Shown in pieces: positions 1 to 11,615 of a DNA stretch of 64,000 nucleotides (within the stretch, counting starts at the first letter, position 1; each line of letters opens with the position of its first letter). This DNA comes from Cyanophora paradoxa. Its lineage: Eukaryota; Glaucocystophyceae; Cyanophorales; Cyanophoraceae. Under the pieces are notes generated by a model. The model was not told the DNA's origin. It was given only the letters and a program-made list of their open reading frames with translations, and ran no database searches. The stretch spans positions 496,001-560,000 of the forward strand of contig QPMI01000010.1 in NCBI GenBank assembly GCA_004431415.1. The letters run 5' to 3'. A program made the position numbers and the translations under genes.

Positions 1-951
1 GCTTCGCGGCTCTCGCTGCTCAGGCTGCTCGCTGCCACGCACGAGGTCGCGGGTACGGTACGCTTCGTGCGCAGTGCCAAGCTCGAACGAAGGCTCGCCG
101 TACCCACAAAGTTGAGTTGGAATTTGCGTACTACGGCGAGTCGAGTCAAAGAGTCCGAGTCTAAAACTCGAGCGATTTGCTGATTGGTCAAAAACGACTC
201 GGAATTACTCAATCCACCGGCGCAGGTCCTGTTGGACCGGCGTGCTGTGGCTAGCTATAGCTAGGCTGCTAGGGCCGCTATAGCTAGGCCTGCGCCGCTG
301 CGCGGCCTGCAGGCTGCATGCGCAGGCCCGCAGGGCCGCAGTGCCGGCGGCGCCGCGGCAGGCTGGCAGAGGCTGCGGCCCTGCGCGGCTGCGCGCGCGG
401 CCTGCGCCTGCAGCCCGGCGGCCTGCAGGCTGCAGCCTGGCGCCGGCAGGTTGCAGCCTGCAGCTGCAAATAAACTTAGCCTGCCGCAGTGCAAGCTCAA
501 CTTAGCTGCTGCTCAAGGCTGAAGCTACTAGTACTACTGTAGGAATGCTTTTTTAGCCGATGTTTTAAATTGCCGTATATTGCCGAGAGGCCGAATTCGG
601 CAGTTTTAAGCCACGGCAATTCTAAGGGGTAGCTATAGGGCTAATCGGCAACTTTTGTATGGCGCGGCATTGGCGCCATATAGAGCGGAAATCTGGATTC
701 GGCAATTTATCGCCACGGCAATTCCGGTTTTGGTCGAATTCGGCAATTTAACTACGCGGCAATTTAAGCAATCCTACAGTAGTACTAGGCTAGGCACTGC
801 GGAATCCGGATCCCGCCGGAGCCGGAATTCGGAATCCGGATTCCGGATCCGCAATGACCTAACGGGCCAGTAGTAACGGCTTGCGAAACAAAAACGAAGC
901 GACACAGGGGGCGAGAAAGAAAAAAAAGCGGAATCCAGTTGGCGAAAAGAA
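1..951. other. Non-coding host DNA, no gene seen
   Basis: No stretch with coding character was found. The sequence is rich in self-complementary words such as repeated TAGCTATAGCTAG (about 246-292) and CTGCAG/GCATGC runs (300-470). A diffuse set of short repeats of the type CGGCAATTT/AATTCGGCA lies at about 570-770. Confidence 0.5.
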
Positions 952-1024
952 CGATCCCGGCGGGACTTGAACCCGCAATCTCTAGCTCCGGAGGCTAGCG
1001 CCTTATCCATTTGGCCACAGGACC
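952..1024 (-). tRNA. tRNA-Arg (anticodon CCG)
   Basis: Read on the minus strand, this folds as a full cloverleaf. The acceptor stem is GGTCCTG with CGGGATC (G-U pairs included), followed by a D arm, an anticodon stem CTAGC/GCTAG around the loop CTCCGGA (anticodon CCG), and a T arm GCGGG-TTCAAGT-CCCGC with a G discriminator. There is no intron and no encoded CCA. A TTCTTTT stretch just downstream could serve as the RNA polymerase III terminator. Confidence 0.93.
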
Positions 1025-1842
1025 GATGAAAGGGCTCGTCGACCTGGTCTGCTGGATGGTTCAATGTGCGCTGAGGGTCGGGGGGTTCTTGTGTGCCGGG
1101 GGTACTTCGGGCTGGTCAGCGAAGGCGCTCACACCACATCACATCGATATCACCGATCCGGCGGCGCGCAGCGACGGGGCATTGCGCGGCCAGCATCTAG
1201 CAGCGGCCCCTCTAGATCTAGATCTAGAATTAGATCTCGCCCCGCGGGCGCTCGCTCGCGGTAAGCTAGCTGATCGAAGCTTAAGCTGCGTGTCAGCCAC
1301 GGCCTCGCATCGACTAGACGCTGCCGCCGATGCCGATATCGATGCCCTGGGGTGCTTTGGCCGGCTGCCGCGCGCCCTCGCGCGCCCCGGGCTGACGCGG
1401 CGAGGGCGCGCACTGCCGCAGTGCGCGTTCAGGTACGGCAACAGCGGCGCCGACACTACAGGCGGGCGGGCGCCAGCGTGCGGCGTGGGGCAAAGCGCTG
1501 TGCGTGCTCGAGGACGGTCCACGTGTACATGCACAGGCGCTCGTTCCCTTCCGCTCCACCGCTCTGCGCCTCCGCACGGGGCGGCGCCTCCAGCCTCGTC
1601 AGCCTCCTATAGCTAGCGCTGCGGCCGCGTCCCCCAAGCCCGGGTCCGGCCTCGCCGGTGCCCCGCGCGGCCGAGCTGCGCATGCGGGCGCGGCCTGCGC
1701 CGGCGAGCTGCACCCGCACCAGCCGCCGGCCCGCAGCTCCGTCGAAGGGAGGGGCCGGGCGGCCGGCGGCGCCGGCGGCGCCAGTGGCGCCGGCCTCGCG
1801 GCGGGCGGTCGGCCGCGCCCCGCGCCCCATGCATATGCCGAG
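1025..1842. other. GC-rich spacer, no supported gene
   Basis: Several open frames exist on both strands, but they are arginine/alanine-rich by-products of GC-rich sequence without domain-like content. Repeated TCTAGATCTAGATCTAG near 1210-1235 is a short palindromic simple repeat. Confidence 0.4.
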
Positions 1843-2903
1843 CGCGAGCTCCAGCGCATCGAGAAGGTCCGCCCGCGGCCCGCCGGCTCCTTCCCACGTC
1901 CCGCCGCTCACGCCGCTCACGCATGGGCGCAGGAGGCGCTCTGGGCCTACTCCAAGGACCTGAAGGAGGGCGTGGAAACCGGGGCGCCCGACGCCGCGCG
2001 GGCAGCGGCGGCCGCCGCCGCAGCAGCAGCGATGCGGCGCCCGCCCCCGCCGCGCCCGCCGGGCGGCGGGCACTCGGGCGGCGGGCCGGCGGGCGGCGCC
2101 GGCGCCGGCCCTTCGAGCGACCGGATTCCGCAGCGGGATGCTAACGCGCCCCCCGTGCGCTCTGTGCCCGGGCTCTGCGCTCGTTCGGCGCTGACTGCGG
2201 CCGGCGCAGCGCCGGAGCGGCCGCCCCCCCGCCCCCGGCCCACCGCCGGGCGCCCCGCCCGGGTACGGCGCCTGGCCCGGAGCGGTGCGCCCGTCATTCC
2301 GTAACCGTCCTCGCTCCTGCTCACCCCACCATGCGCTCTTCAGGCCGGCGCCGTCCCGCCCCCGCCCCCGGGCCCGCCTCCCACGGTGAGGGACCCCCGA
2401 AGCGGAAGTCCGCTGGCGCCTGACTCGGACCGCCCGCCCGCCCGCAGGCCGGGGCGGTTCCCCCGCCCCCTCCCGGCGCGCCCCCGGGCTACGAGGCAGC
2501 AACGGGTCCGCCCTGCCCGCCCCCGCCACCCCTTTCCTCCACACCTGACCACCCCCGCGCCGCAGCTGCGTACTACGCGCAGTACTACGCGTACTACGCC
2601 CAGTACTACCCCGGCTACGCCCCGCCCGGCGCCCCCGGCGCGCCCCCCGCGGCCCCGGCGGAGAAGCAGGCCGAGGCCGAGGACGAGGAGGAGGACGGCG
2701 AGGAAGAGGAGGACGAGGAGGAGGAGAAGGACGAGGGCGCGGCCGCGGGGAAGAAGCGGAAGGCGGACGAGGAGGACAGCGGCGTGGCGGCGCCGTCCGC
2801 GTCTTCCTCGGCGGCGGCGAAGGCGGCGCGGCGGGAGCCGCCCAAGGGCGAAGAGGGGGCGGAGGAGGGGCCGGCGAGGTCTGCTCCTGCCTCTTTCGCG
2901 AGG
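1843..2903 (+). pseudogene. Partial, inverted duplicate of the WBP4-like gene
   Basis: About 1.06 kb here is nearly the same as the reverse complement of about 18190-19258, which lies inside the complete WBP4-like gene. The similarity starts abruptly in the middle of the exon that encodes the helix after the zinc finger (residues near ELQRIEK). It runs through the EALWAYSKDLKEG exon, the Ala-rich and Tyr-rich (YYAQYY) segment and the acidic/Lys-rich tail, and stops near the AGGTCTGCTCCTGCCTC sequence. The first two exons with the start codon and the CxxC zinc finger are missing, and no substitute start is evident, so I call it a broken copy. Small length differences in the Glu-coding repeats show that the copies have diverged. 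It could still be transcribed as part of another gene. Confidence 0.8.
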
Positions 2904-4428
2904 TTACATCCGGCGGGGAGACCGGGGGGCGCCGTGCCCAGGCCCCTGCGCCGTGCTGACGCGCCGCAAGCTTGCGGCGCTTCCTGACTTAGGCCTCGAG
3001 GCCGGCTATGTTACAGGCCACGACGCAGGCGAGTCCTTCCAGGTACGCCCGGCCTGCCGCCCCCCCTCCCCCCCTCCCCTCCCTTCCCCCTCCCAGCTCG
3101 TGACCCCCGGGCTTCCAACTTTCCCCGCCCCCCGTCCTCCTCCCCCTCCCCTTCCCCCCTCCTCCCCCCTCCCGGCCCTGCCCACCCTGTCCCCCCTTAC
3201 CACCCCCCCCCTTCCCCTCCTCCCTCGCATGACGCGCGTTGGCGGCGCAGGGGGCGTCGGCTGGCCGCTGGGTACATCGGCGGCTAGCCGCTGGGGTACA
3301 TGGCGGCGCAGGGGCCGTCGACTGGCTGCTGAGGTACATTGGCGCTGAGGGTACATCGGCTAAGATCTTCCCCTTCTCTTACTCAAACCACATACTCCCA
3401 TACCCCCCAGTATTTGGCTCCACGTGACGCGCGCCTGCAGCGCAGGGCGTCGGCTGGAGTCGAGGTGGAACTTCGGAAGGAGCAGGGGACGCCAGCTCTC
3501 GTTCGGGCGCGACGAGTTCGTCTGCGGTACGCCCCCCCCCCTTCCCCCCCCCGCCCTTTCCCCCCCCTCCCCCTTCTGCCTCCCCCCCCGGGCCCCCCGA
3601 ACCCGCGATCTCTACCTATAGTTCCAGAGGCGAGCCCCGTATCCATTTGGCCACAGGACCTGTCGGCCATCTTAGCTATAGACTGGAGGTATTTGCGCCG
3701 GGTCCTGGGGCCAGAGGCGCCGCGCCGCCCGCTGCCGCCCGCGGCGGCCTGCGCAGCGGCGTCGGCCCCTAGGCCTCTTGCTTGCGCTTGCGCTTCGGGC
3801 CTCGGTGCTCTACGGATCGGCGCTGGCTCCCGCCCGGCGGCGAGCCTCGGAGCGGCGGCGCGGGGCGGGGCGGGACCCCGCGGCCGGCGGACGCCCGCCG
3901 GACCCGGGGCTCCGCGGCATCGGCCCTTCCAGCCCTGCGGGGCGGCCGCTCGCAGCACCACCGCCGGGCCGGGCCGCAAGTTCTCGATCTAGAGCGAGAT
4001 CTAGAGCGAGGCCTAAATGTATAAGGAGACTAGAGGGTCCGGGCGGCCGCGGATCTCGATGCGGTGGGGATGGGGGTACGCGGTGCGGCTTGGCCGGCGC
4101 CGTGCATGATATCGATCATGAGTGGCTGCGAACTCGAACTTGCAGCTACGAGCACGTATTGTATTTAACTTTGTGCACCAACTAAGATCTGTTTGTGCGA
4201 AAGCGAAACGAGGCGAAAGCGAAAAGAAGGCTAGACCTAGGCGAAAGCGAAAGCGAAAGACAATAATTTATCTGATAATCGCATCTCGTGAAGGTCTCGA
4301 AAACAATCGAAAACGAAACCTACACGTTTATTTAACGTTATAATTAACCAATAATTTAATCAGGCTGTTATTTATCATAGTAATACCTATCGCCGAGCGC
4401 GGGGCGACAGCTGCAGGAGGCCTATAAA
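2904..4428. other. Spacer with isolated exon-like pieces
   Basis: Two plus-strand pieces look like exons because they end at GTACGCCC donors followed by long C-rich tracts. One is at about 2945-3042 (peptide includes RRKLAALPDLGLEAG) and one at about 3437-3530 (peptide includes RQLSFGRDEFVCG). I cannot connect them into a gene or name them. Long C runs, repeated GGTACAT..GGCGC units near 3235-3360, and a GCGAAAGCGAAA simple repeat near 4195-4260 also occur. Confidence 0.35.
3598..3660 (-). pseudogene. tRNA-Arg relic
   Basis: On the minus strand the first 21 bases match the 5' half of the intact tRNA-Arg at 952-1024, including the same acceptor and D arm. The anticodon arm is rearranged (no proper stem around the loop), and the T arm and 3' acceptor strand dissolve into a C/G run. 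It cannot form a functional cloverleaf. Confidence 0.7.
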
Positions 4429-6610
4429 TTAGAAGTAGCGGGCGTAGGCCGCCGTCGCGAGGGCGAGGAGGAGGGGAACGAAGCCTGCAGAGAGGGCCGA
4501 GCCGGCGCTGAGGATCGGGAAGGGGACGGAGGAGATGGAGCCGGCGGCCCCGGGGGTGGTCGGGACAGTGGCGACGATCGCTGCGCGCGCGCGGCTCAGC
4601 GAGGGCGGGAAGAGAGAGGCGGGGAGGGGGTACGGGGTTCGCGCACCGCCGGTGGCGACGCCCTGGGTGGGGGTGGCGCTGGTGCCGAGGGGGGTAACGG
4701 AGATGAGGGACGGGTCGATGCCGAGGGATGCGGCGACGGCGGCCAGGCTGGTGCCCGACTGCAGAGCGCGCTGGAGCTGGGTGGCCGCGGGGGCGCCGAC
4801 TCCCGCCGGGAAGGTGATCAGGAAGCGGGCCTGGAAGCGGGTGAGGAGGGGGCCAGGTGGGGGCGGGGGTGGGGCGGGGAAGGGGTACGCACGCCGGAGT
4901 TGGCGGCGGCGCCCTGCAAGATGGCGCGGCGTGACTTGCGGCTTGACTTGCGGCGGGCCCCCGTGCACTCCCCGAGTTCGAACTGGTCGGGCCTGAGGCG
5001 CGCGAGCGCGGCGATGGCGTTCTGCAGGTTGGTGCGCTGCGTGGCGGTGATCGAGGCGCAGGTCGTGCCACGGATGTAGAGGTACACGCTCGCGGGCGGA
5101 ACGGCGGCGGTCCCGTTGGCTGCGTCGCGGTGAGCGAGCGGCGGGCGGGCGGGGGGCTGGGCTCGAGAATTCGAAGGGTCGCAAGAGACGCACTGGAGAC
5201 GCAGGCTTTAGGCATGTACTGGGAGGCCGCGAGGGTGCTCGCGAACGTGATGACGTCGGCGTTCTCGACCTCGCCGGGGAACTTCTTCGTGACGGCCTCA
5301 TTCACGCCGCTGATCGCCAGCGCCGAGACGGCCGAGCTCGTCGACTGCAGCCGGGGAAGGCGTAAGCGAAATTTCCAATAATATTTAATGAACATTAAAC
5401 TGATCATGAAGGGCCCGGGGAGGGGCGCCGGCGGAATGCGCGCGCGCACCGCGCGCAGAGTCCACGGGCGGACGGTGCCCTTGTCCCAGGTCGCGACCCC
5501 GGTGTTGGTGTTGAGGTCGCCGGCCGAGGAGACGAAGACGCCGTTGGTGTAGTTCGAGGAGACGGGTCCGCCCGTCCACGCGATGCTCGTGGTGGTTCCC
5601 GTCTTCCAGAGGAACGCTGAGAAGGATTCGGGGGGCACCACGGGCCAGTTACATTGAATTCAATAAGAAAGCGCTGGCCACGGGCGCAGAGCGCACCGGC
5701 GGCGGGGCCGGCGCAGGTGACCTTGTTGAACATCTGAACGAAGCTCACCGACTCGGCGACGCCGGCAACGCCTGCGGATCGGGACATACCCATCAGCGCT
5801 GGAAACAATCGATATCGCGAGCTCGCGATCGTCTTTTAATTCGATCGAAAGATTCTGAGTGACGCACGGTTCCAGGTGTCGCCGGACATCTCGAAGCTCA
5901 GCGTCTGAGCGCCCACGGTCGCCGACGTCTTGATGTTCATCTTGCCCCGGAGCTCCCAGGCAGCCGAGGGGGACGCGCGGGTGAGGAAGCCCGTCGAGTT
6001 CGAGAACCTGCCGTCGCGATCGCGAAATGTCAACGTTAAGATCTCTAGAGTCGCCGAGTCGGAAGGCAGACTAGTTTCTATAAAACGTAATATAAACCAC
6101 GCGCACTTTCCATGGGCGAAATAGGGCTGGGAGTGGAAATCTTCGGCGTTGGGGTTTGAGGTGACGAAAGTGATCGCTGTCCGAGCCAGCGCCTCATTGA
6201 ATCCATGATAAACGAAGAACTGCGTGAATCCGAAACACGTGCAAAGTCAGCTCGACACAAGTACATCTGGCGCCAACTTTAATTTCCGAGTCGCGATCGC
6301 CTCGGAATCTGAATTCGTTGCTGCCGCAGAGCGCGCGTACGTATATACGCACCGACCACTCCTTGCCGGTGGCCGTCTGGTTGAAGGAGAAGAGAGCCAG
6401 CCCATCGAAATCACCGCCAGACAAGGGCTTGAGCTGAATGAAGCCTTCCACGCCGTTCGCGAACCACCCGAAAGAACCGGACTGCGCGACCGCGGCCGGC
6501 GCGAACGCCGCGAGAAGCACGAGGACGCAGCCTGCGGGCCGGGATCGACGTCGGTCAACGGAAGGGCTAACGGACGGGCTAACGGACGGGCCAGCGACGG
6601 GCGGGCGGGC
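4429..6610 (-). CDS. Predicted secreted or GPI-anchored protein, multi-exon
   Basis: I do not recognise the family. Minus-strand exons separated by introns can be followed. A hydrophobic leader (CVLVLLAAFAPAAVAQ) about 6500 reads like a signal peptide and is followed by GSFGWFANGVEGFIQLKP and LALFSFNQTATGKEW. Later exons near 6120, 5870-6020, 5650-5790, 5430-5640, 5210-5350, 4910-5100 and 4620-4830 encode Ser/Thr/Asn-rich, non-charged sequence with N-glycosylation sequons. The last exon ends with a hydrophobic tail (AGFVPLLLALATAAYARYF), compatible with a GPI-anchor signal or one membrane span. The start is unresolved because the leader frame has no nearby ATG, so a small 5' exon probably lies upstream. 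Inference: a cell-surface or extracellular structural protein of the host. Confidence 0.55.
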
Positions 6611-6639
6611 TAACGGACGGTCGCGGGTTAACGTCAAAG

Positions 6640-9130
6640 GACTGGCTGGCCCTGGCCGGCGGCCGCGCGCGGTCGCGTGCCGCAGTGCACGTGGGGCGCG
6701 CTTGCGACATTAAATTTTAAAGCCAAGGCGGCCCACATGTACAGCCAGCGGTCTATCGCGCGCGCGATCTCCCAAAGTCCGACACGAACGCACCGGCAAC
6801 CGCGGCCGCCGGAAGACCTATAGCTAGGCCTGCTTGCATGCGCAAACTCGAGACGCGCATACGTGTGGCCATCGAAACTCCCGCCGGGCCGCGGAATTAT
6901 ATGGCTCGCTAGCGCTTTTATCAGGCAGGCGCCGGCCGCGGCTTTGCAGACGTCGACTGGCCTCGGGTCTGCGGGCTGCACAGCTGCCGTGCCTAGCCTA
7001 GTAGCTGCAGCTGAGACTCTAGAGCCTGCAGCTGAGAGCGCAGGCGACTCTTTCAAGTTTGCACTACGGAGGCGAACGGGCCATCACCGGTCCATCAGCG
7101 CATCGCATCCGCGATCCGCATTGAAGTTTCGGCGCATTCGCAATTTCGCATTCGCACCACCATGGCACCCGGTGTGACCTGTATCCCCATCTCGTGTTTG
7201 CATTGTTTTGCAATTTGCATGCGTGCGTCACGCGTGCGTCGTGCGTCACGCGTGCGTCGTGCGTCATGCGTGCGTCACGCGTGCGTCGTATTTGCATTGT
7301 TTTGCAATTTGCATGCGTGCGTCACGCGTGCGTCGTGCGTCACGCGTGCGTCGTGCGTCATGCGTGCGTCACGCGTGCGTCGTATTTGCATTGTTTTGCA
7401 ATTTGCATGCGCATGCGTGCGTCAACTTCGCCGTCAAGGCGTACGCGTCACGTAATATGCAAGTTAATCTGCATGCGAAGCCCCAAGTTTGGGCCGCCTG
7501 AGCCGCATGCATATGTTAATCTGCATGGCTGAGCCGCCCGAGCCGCTGATCATCATGCATGGCATGAGCCATGATGAGCGGCCTTACTAGTTAAGCTTAT
7601 TAGGCTTACTGTACTACTGAGCCGCTACTACGCAACTTAACTTCAAGCTTGCAATTGCATTTGCAATTGCATGCATCTACCGGTTGTTCGAATTCGCAAC
7701 CATCGCCGAATCGACGCCGATAATATATTCAACTTGGCAAGGGATCTGACATCATCTGAGCCAAGCGATTGCATATGCAGGCGATTCGGGAATCGGGACC
7801 CGCATTCAATAATTTGCAAGGCAATTTAATTCTTCTGCCCTCAAAAAAACACTGTTAACAATTTAAATCATTGAATTTCCTCTGCAATTCCGCATCATGC
7901 CATGATGGGCCTTACCGGCCCGGCGGTATACATAATACATGGCAGGCGTGCCAGCACCGCCAGGCGCTGATGATGCGCACGCGGCCCGGCGGCAATGCCA
8001 TGATGCAGCGGCATGACGCCGGCATCATGATCCGATGATCATGGGCCGGATTCGGCGATTCATGGCAATATTACCTTGGTATTACTAGGCTAATGCCACT
8101 GGGCCGTGATGCATATGATGCCATGATGGCATCATTGGCAAGTGCACTCTGTGACTGCGGCATTGGCTGCCAGGCTGTGCGCCAGCCTGCCGCACAGTCC
8201 CGCACTGCGGTAGTTACAGTTCGTCGACGTCGCGAATCTTCAAGTTCCTACCGGTAGGCTGAGGTAGCCCGGCCCGAATCCGTGAAGTGGCATGGCGGGT
8301 CGACGACGAGAGCTCGAGCGATCGCGACTTCAGAAAATTTGGCGGCGCGAGGGGACCGGACTCCGGGACTCCGGGAGTGGCACGCGGTCATGGCGCGGCG
8401 TTTGCAATTGGCCTCGAGCTCGCGATCACAGCGCCGCGGGCTCAAACGGCTTTGCGATCGAATTCGAATTCCCGGTCCTCATGATCATGATCTAGGCCTA
8501 GGCAGGCTCATGATCATGCAAGCAAGCCTCATGTATATGGGCGTGATCAATTGATTGCAAGTTGTCCGACGGTCTTTCATTTGTTTGATTCGAGTCCAGT
8601 GGTACCGGTGTTGCGAATGCATCGCCGCGAATTATTGCAATTAAGGACCTGGAAAGCACTGCGCATTCATATGCGGGGAGCTTGACAAGTACTAGAGGGG
8701 CCTCGCTTGCAAATAATTGATTTAAATTGTCCCTCATGATCATATGCATCGATATTGGTACTGCGGTACTACGATCAGGTCATTAAGCTCAAGTCTACTC
8801 ATATTGTAGGCTACGCATCACGAGCTTCGAGATCTTGAAAAGGCGCCGGGGGCGACGTTCGAGAAAACGTGAAAGAGTCCTAGAAATAAAATCCCCTGTG
8901 GCCGAATTCAGATATATATACAATCATGCAGTTAGAATCATCGATCGGCTCACGTAAAGACCAAACTCGAACGCCTGCGTACCCGAGAAGAGTCAGTGGT
9001 ACACGCGACATGGCCTCCGGCCGCGGTTGCAATTGCGACGCCTACTCACCGACACGATGCGGTTCCAGCTGCCGGCCTGCACGCGAGCTGGAAAGGCCCC
9101 ACATTTTAAAGGTGTCAGCGCGGGAAAGCT
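6640..9130. other. Non-coding, palindrome-rich host DNA
   Basis: No gene could be supported. The stretch contains the 94-base tandem repeat described separately. It also has an unusual density of short palindromes (ATGCAT, CATATG, GCATGC, TGATCA, AATT) at about 7420-8100 and 8440-8770, with lower GC than the surroundings. Confidence 0.45.
7197..7409. repeat. Tandem repeat, 94-base unit, about 2.3 copies
   Basis: The phrase TTTGCATTGTTTTGCAATTTGCATGCG recurs at 7197, 7291 and 7385, exactly 94 bases apart. Each unit is filled with shorter CGTGCGTCACG-type repeats. All three forward frames stay open across it, which is a by-product of the repeat rather than evidence for a protein. Confidence 0.92.
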
Positions 9131-9139
9131 TAAGGTAGC

Positions 9140-11615
9140 TATAGGTTATATATCTTAATATTCCTAGGCACTTGCCTGCCTCGACGAGCCCTTCTTTGAT
9201 GCGATCCGCACTAGTACTGCCGGCCTGCGCATGCACGCGAGCTGGAAAGATCCGACGGTCCCGAAGCTGTCAGCGCGGGAAAGCTAGCTGTAGACTCGAT
9301 TTCTAGGCACTATAGCTAGGTAGGCCCTAGATTAGATCAGATTATATTCCTAGGTGGATTAGATTAGATTAGATCTAGGTAAGATTAATTATAATATTCC
9401 TAAGTAGGCACTTGCCTGCCTCGACGAGCCCCTCTTTGATGCGGTCGCCGGCGTAGCGGAGGCCCCGCTCGATGCGGTCGCCCTCCTCGCGGGCTGCGCG
9501 AACGAGAACGGGCGTCGGATGCCTCGACGTCGGCCTCATGATCAGACCTATATTCAAAAGAGTCCGCACGTCCGTCGCGCAGCGCCTCGCGGATGCGGTC
9601 CCCTGAGAATGAGGTCGATCGCGATCAGCGCAAGATTAAGGGCATTATAATTAAGCTTAAGCTTGAACTGGGGGCGGCGACGGGGGCGGGGGCGGGTCAA
9701 AGAATTCGCTCGCCTATGTCGCGGAAGCCTTCGCGGACGCGGTCCCCCGAGTACCGGATCCCGCTCTCGATCCGGCTGCCCTCGTCGCGGCCTGCGAGAT
9801 CGAATTCGAAATCGAAACCGAATTCGAGGAGGGGCAGTAATTATAAAAGGGCGGCGGGACAACTCGCCGGCGTCAGTATTATAAGAGATTATAAGCGATT
9901 ATAAGATTTGAGGAGGGCGTAAAGAAATTATAAGAGATTATTAAGAGCGGCGGGACAACTCGCCGGCGTCAGTATTATAAGAGATTATAAGCGATTATAA
10001 GATTTGAGGAGGGCGTAAAGAAATTATAAGAGATTATTAAGAGCGGCGGGACAACTCGCCGGCGTCAGTATATATATTATAAGAGATAATGAGATTTAAT
10101 TTGAGGAGGGGCAGTAGGGCAGTAGTATAGGAAGAGAGCGGCGGGGGGGGGGGGGGGGGGGGGGACAACTCGCCGGCGTCGCGAAGCCCGTCGCGGATGC
10201 GCTCGCCGGCGTCGACGAGGGCGCACCGGAGACCGGCGCCGGCGCCGCCGGCGCCGCCCCTCCCGGCCGCGGCCCCGGGCTGCAGTGCAGAGAGGAGCTC
10301 GCCTGCGGGCCGACGTGAGCTAGGCTCTGCGCGGCGCCGGCCGCTGCAGCTGGCTGCGAGGCGGGCAGCTTCAGCTGCAGCTGCAGCGCACCCATGGCCG
10401 GATCCGGGTTCGAGGCCGCCGGAGGGGCGGGGCGGCCCTGGCGATCGCGATCGGGAGCCGCCGATGCGGGAGGCGCACCCAGGCCGGCGGCCGCCGCGGC
10501 CGCAGGAACGGCGGCCGCAGATGCACCGGCTTCACCAGCTGCAGCTGCGTCGCGGGCGCGCCGGGCTCGTGCTTCATAGCGGCTCAGTCGCCAGCACGTC
10601 TGGAGCGAATGTTCGAAGGTGCCCACGACTGCGCGCGCGCGCGCGCGCGCGCACCTCGTTCAGCTGCGCCAGCAGCTGCTCCGACTCGCCCTCGCCGTCG
10701 TCGCCCGCGGCCTCGGGGAATTCGGCGCCCCACAGCTGGCCATGGCCATGGAGAACGCGTCAGGTTGCGATTGAGTGCAATATTGATGCCTGCGGACGGC
10801 TCGCGCACCTTGAACAGCTGCTCCAGAAGCCGCTCCACCTTGCGCTCGTCGGCTTTCTTCGCCTCTTCGCCGTAGGCATGCGCATCGCCGGCCTCCGGAG
10901 CGGGTAATTCCGCGCCCCACAGCTGGCCATGGCCATGGAGAACGCGTCAGGTTGCGATTGAGTGCAATATTGATGCCTGCGGACGGCTCGCGCACCTTGA
11001 ACAGCTGCTCCAGCAGCCGCTCCACCTTGCGCTCGTCGGCTTTCTTCGCCTCTTCGCCGTCCGCGTGCGCATCGCCGGCCTCCGGAGCGGGTAATTCCGC
11101 GCCCCACAGCTGGGGAACGCGTCTCGATCAGGCCTAGGGTGCAATCGAGGCAATATTAGTGCTCGGATCCGGAGACGGCTCGCGCACCTTGAACAGCTGC
11201 TCCAGCAGGCGATCCACCTTGCGCTTCCTTCGCGGGACACCAGGGCCACCTTCGCGGAGTTGGTCAGAAAGATTCGCGTGCGGCTTGCGCCTTTCGAATC
11301 GCGGCTTAGAATTGGCCGAACTGGCCGCGCATCGCTCGCGATCGCACCACTCGTTTGCTCCGCGGGGGTCGCAGCTGGCGCGGAGCCTTCGGCACTCGAA
11401 ACTGCGCACCGTACGCGTGTCAGGGAATCGCGATCGTTTGAATTCCGAAACGAGCGATCGATATCGATATCGTGGCATGGACCGTTGGCGGCCGGCGCCG
11501 CGGTTGCGGTTGCGGCTGCAGCCGCGGCCGCGCCGGCGCTCGTCTGGGCGCCAGGGGCTGCCTCCGCGTGCCCGATCGCGATCTCCTTCTTCTCATCAGT
11601 CGCCGGCGATGCCAT
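9140..11615 (-). CDS. Host gene with tandemly duplicated exons and amphipathic repeats
   Basis: The likely start is at 11615 (MASPATDEKKEIAIG, then an Ala-rich stretch). Exons coding VDRLLEQLFK or VERLLEQLFK, preceded by acidic/Lys-rich sequence (GEEAKKADERK), recur three times at about 11190-11220, 10990-11090 and 10800-10900. They are separated by introns that start GTGCGCGAGCC and end CCATGGCCAG. Further downstream the minus strand codes for variants of an 11-16 residue unit such as AGERIRDGLRDAGELS, DRIERGLRYAG and DRIKEGLVEAGK (about 10180-10250, 9710-9790, 9410-9500, 9165-9200). These would form amphipathic helices. I do not recognise the family. The exact exon chain and the stop are not resolved, and the 3' part is invaded by minisatellite DNA, so the gene may be decaying. 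Confidence 0.4.
9851..10164. repeat. 96-base minisatellite ending in a G run
   Basis: The unit GCGGCGGGACAACTCGCCGG...TTATAAGAGATTATTAAGA starts at 9851, 9947 and 10043 (96 bases apart). A degenerate fourth unit starts at 10138 and runs straight into about 20 consecutive G. Each unit combines a GC-rich head, which resembles coding sequence for AGELS, with an AT-rich tail of TTATAAGAGA repeats. Confidence 0.92.
10704..11220. repeat. 187-base tandem duplication covering an exon and its intron
   Basis: GCGCCCCACAGCTGG occurs at 10725, 10912 and 11099, 187 bases apart. The first two full units differ at only a few sites (for example GTAGGCATGCG versus GTCCGCGTGCG). Each unit holds one predicted exon plus one predicted intron of the minus-strand gene here, so the duplication multiplied an exon in frame. 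The third unit has diverged more. Confidence 0.9.

Noticed and set aside
1456..2544. 362-residue minus-strand open frame
   Set aside because: It runs antisense over the WBP4-like fragment and is Arg/Gly/Ala-rich throughout. High GC keeps stop codons rare, so length alone is not evidence.
7162..7532. Three overlapping open frames with Cys/Arg/Ala/Ser repeats
   Set aside because: They exist only because the 94-base tandem repeat contains no stops. The peptides are translations of CGTGCGTCA repeats.
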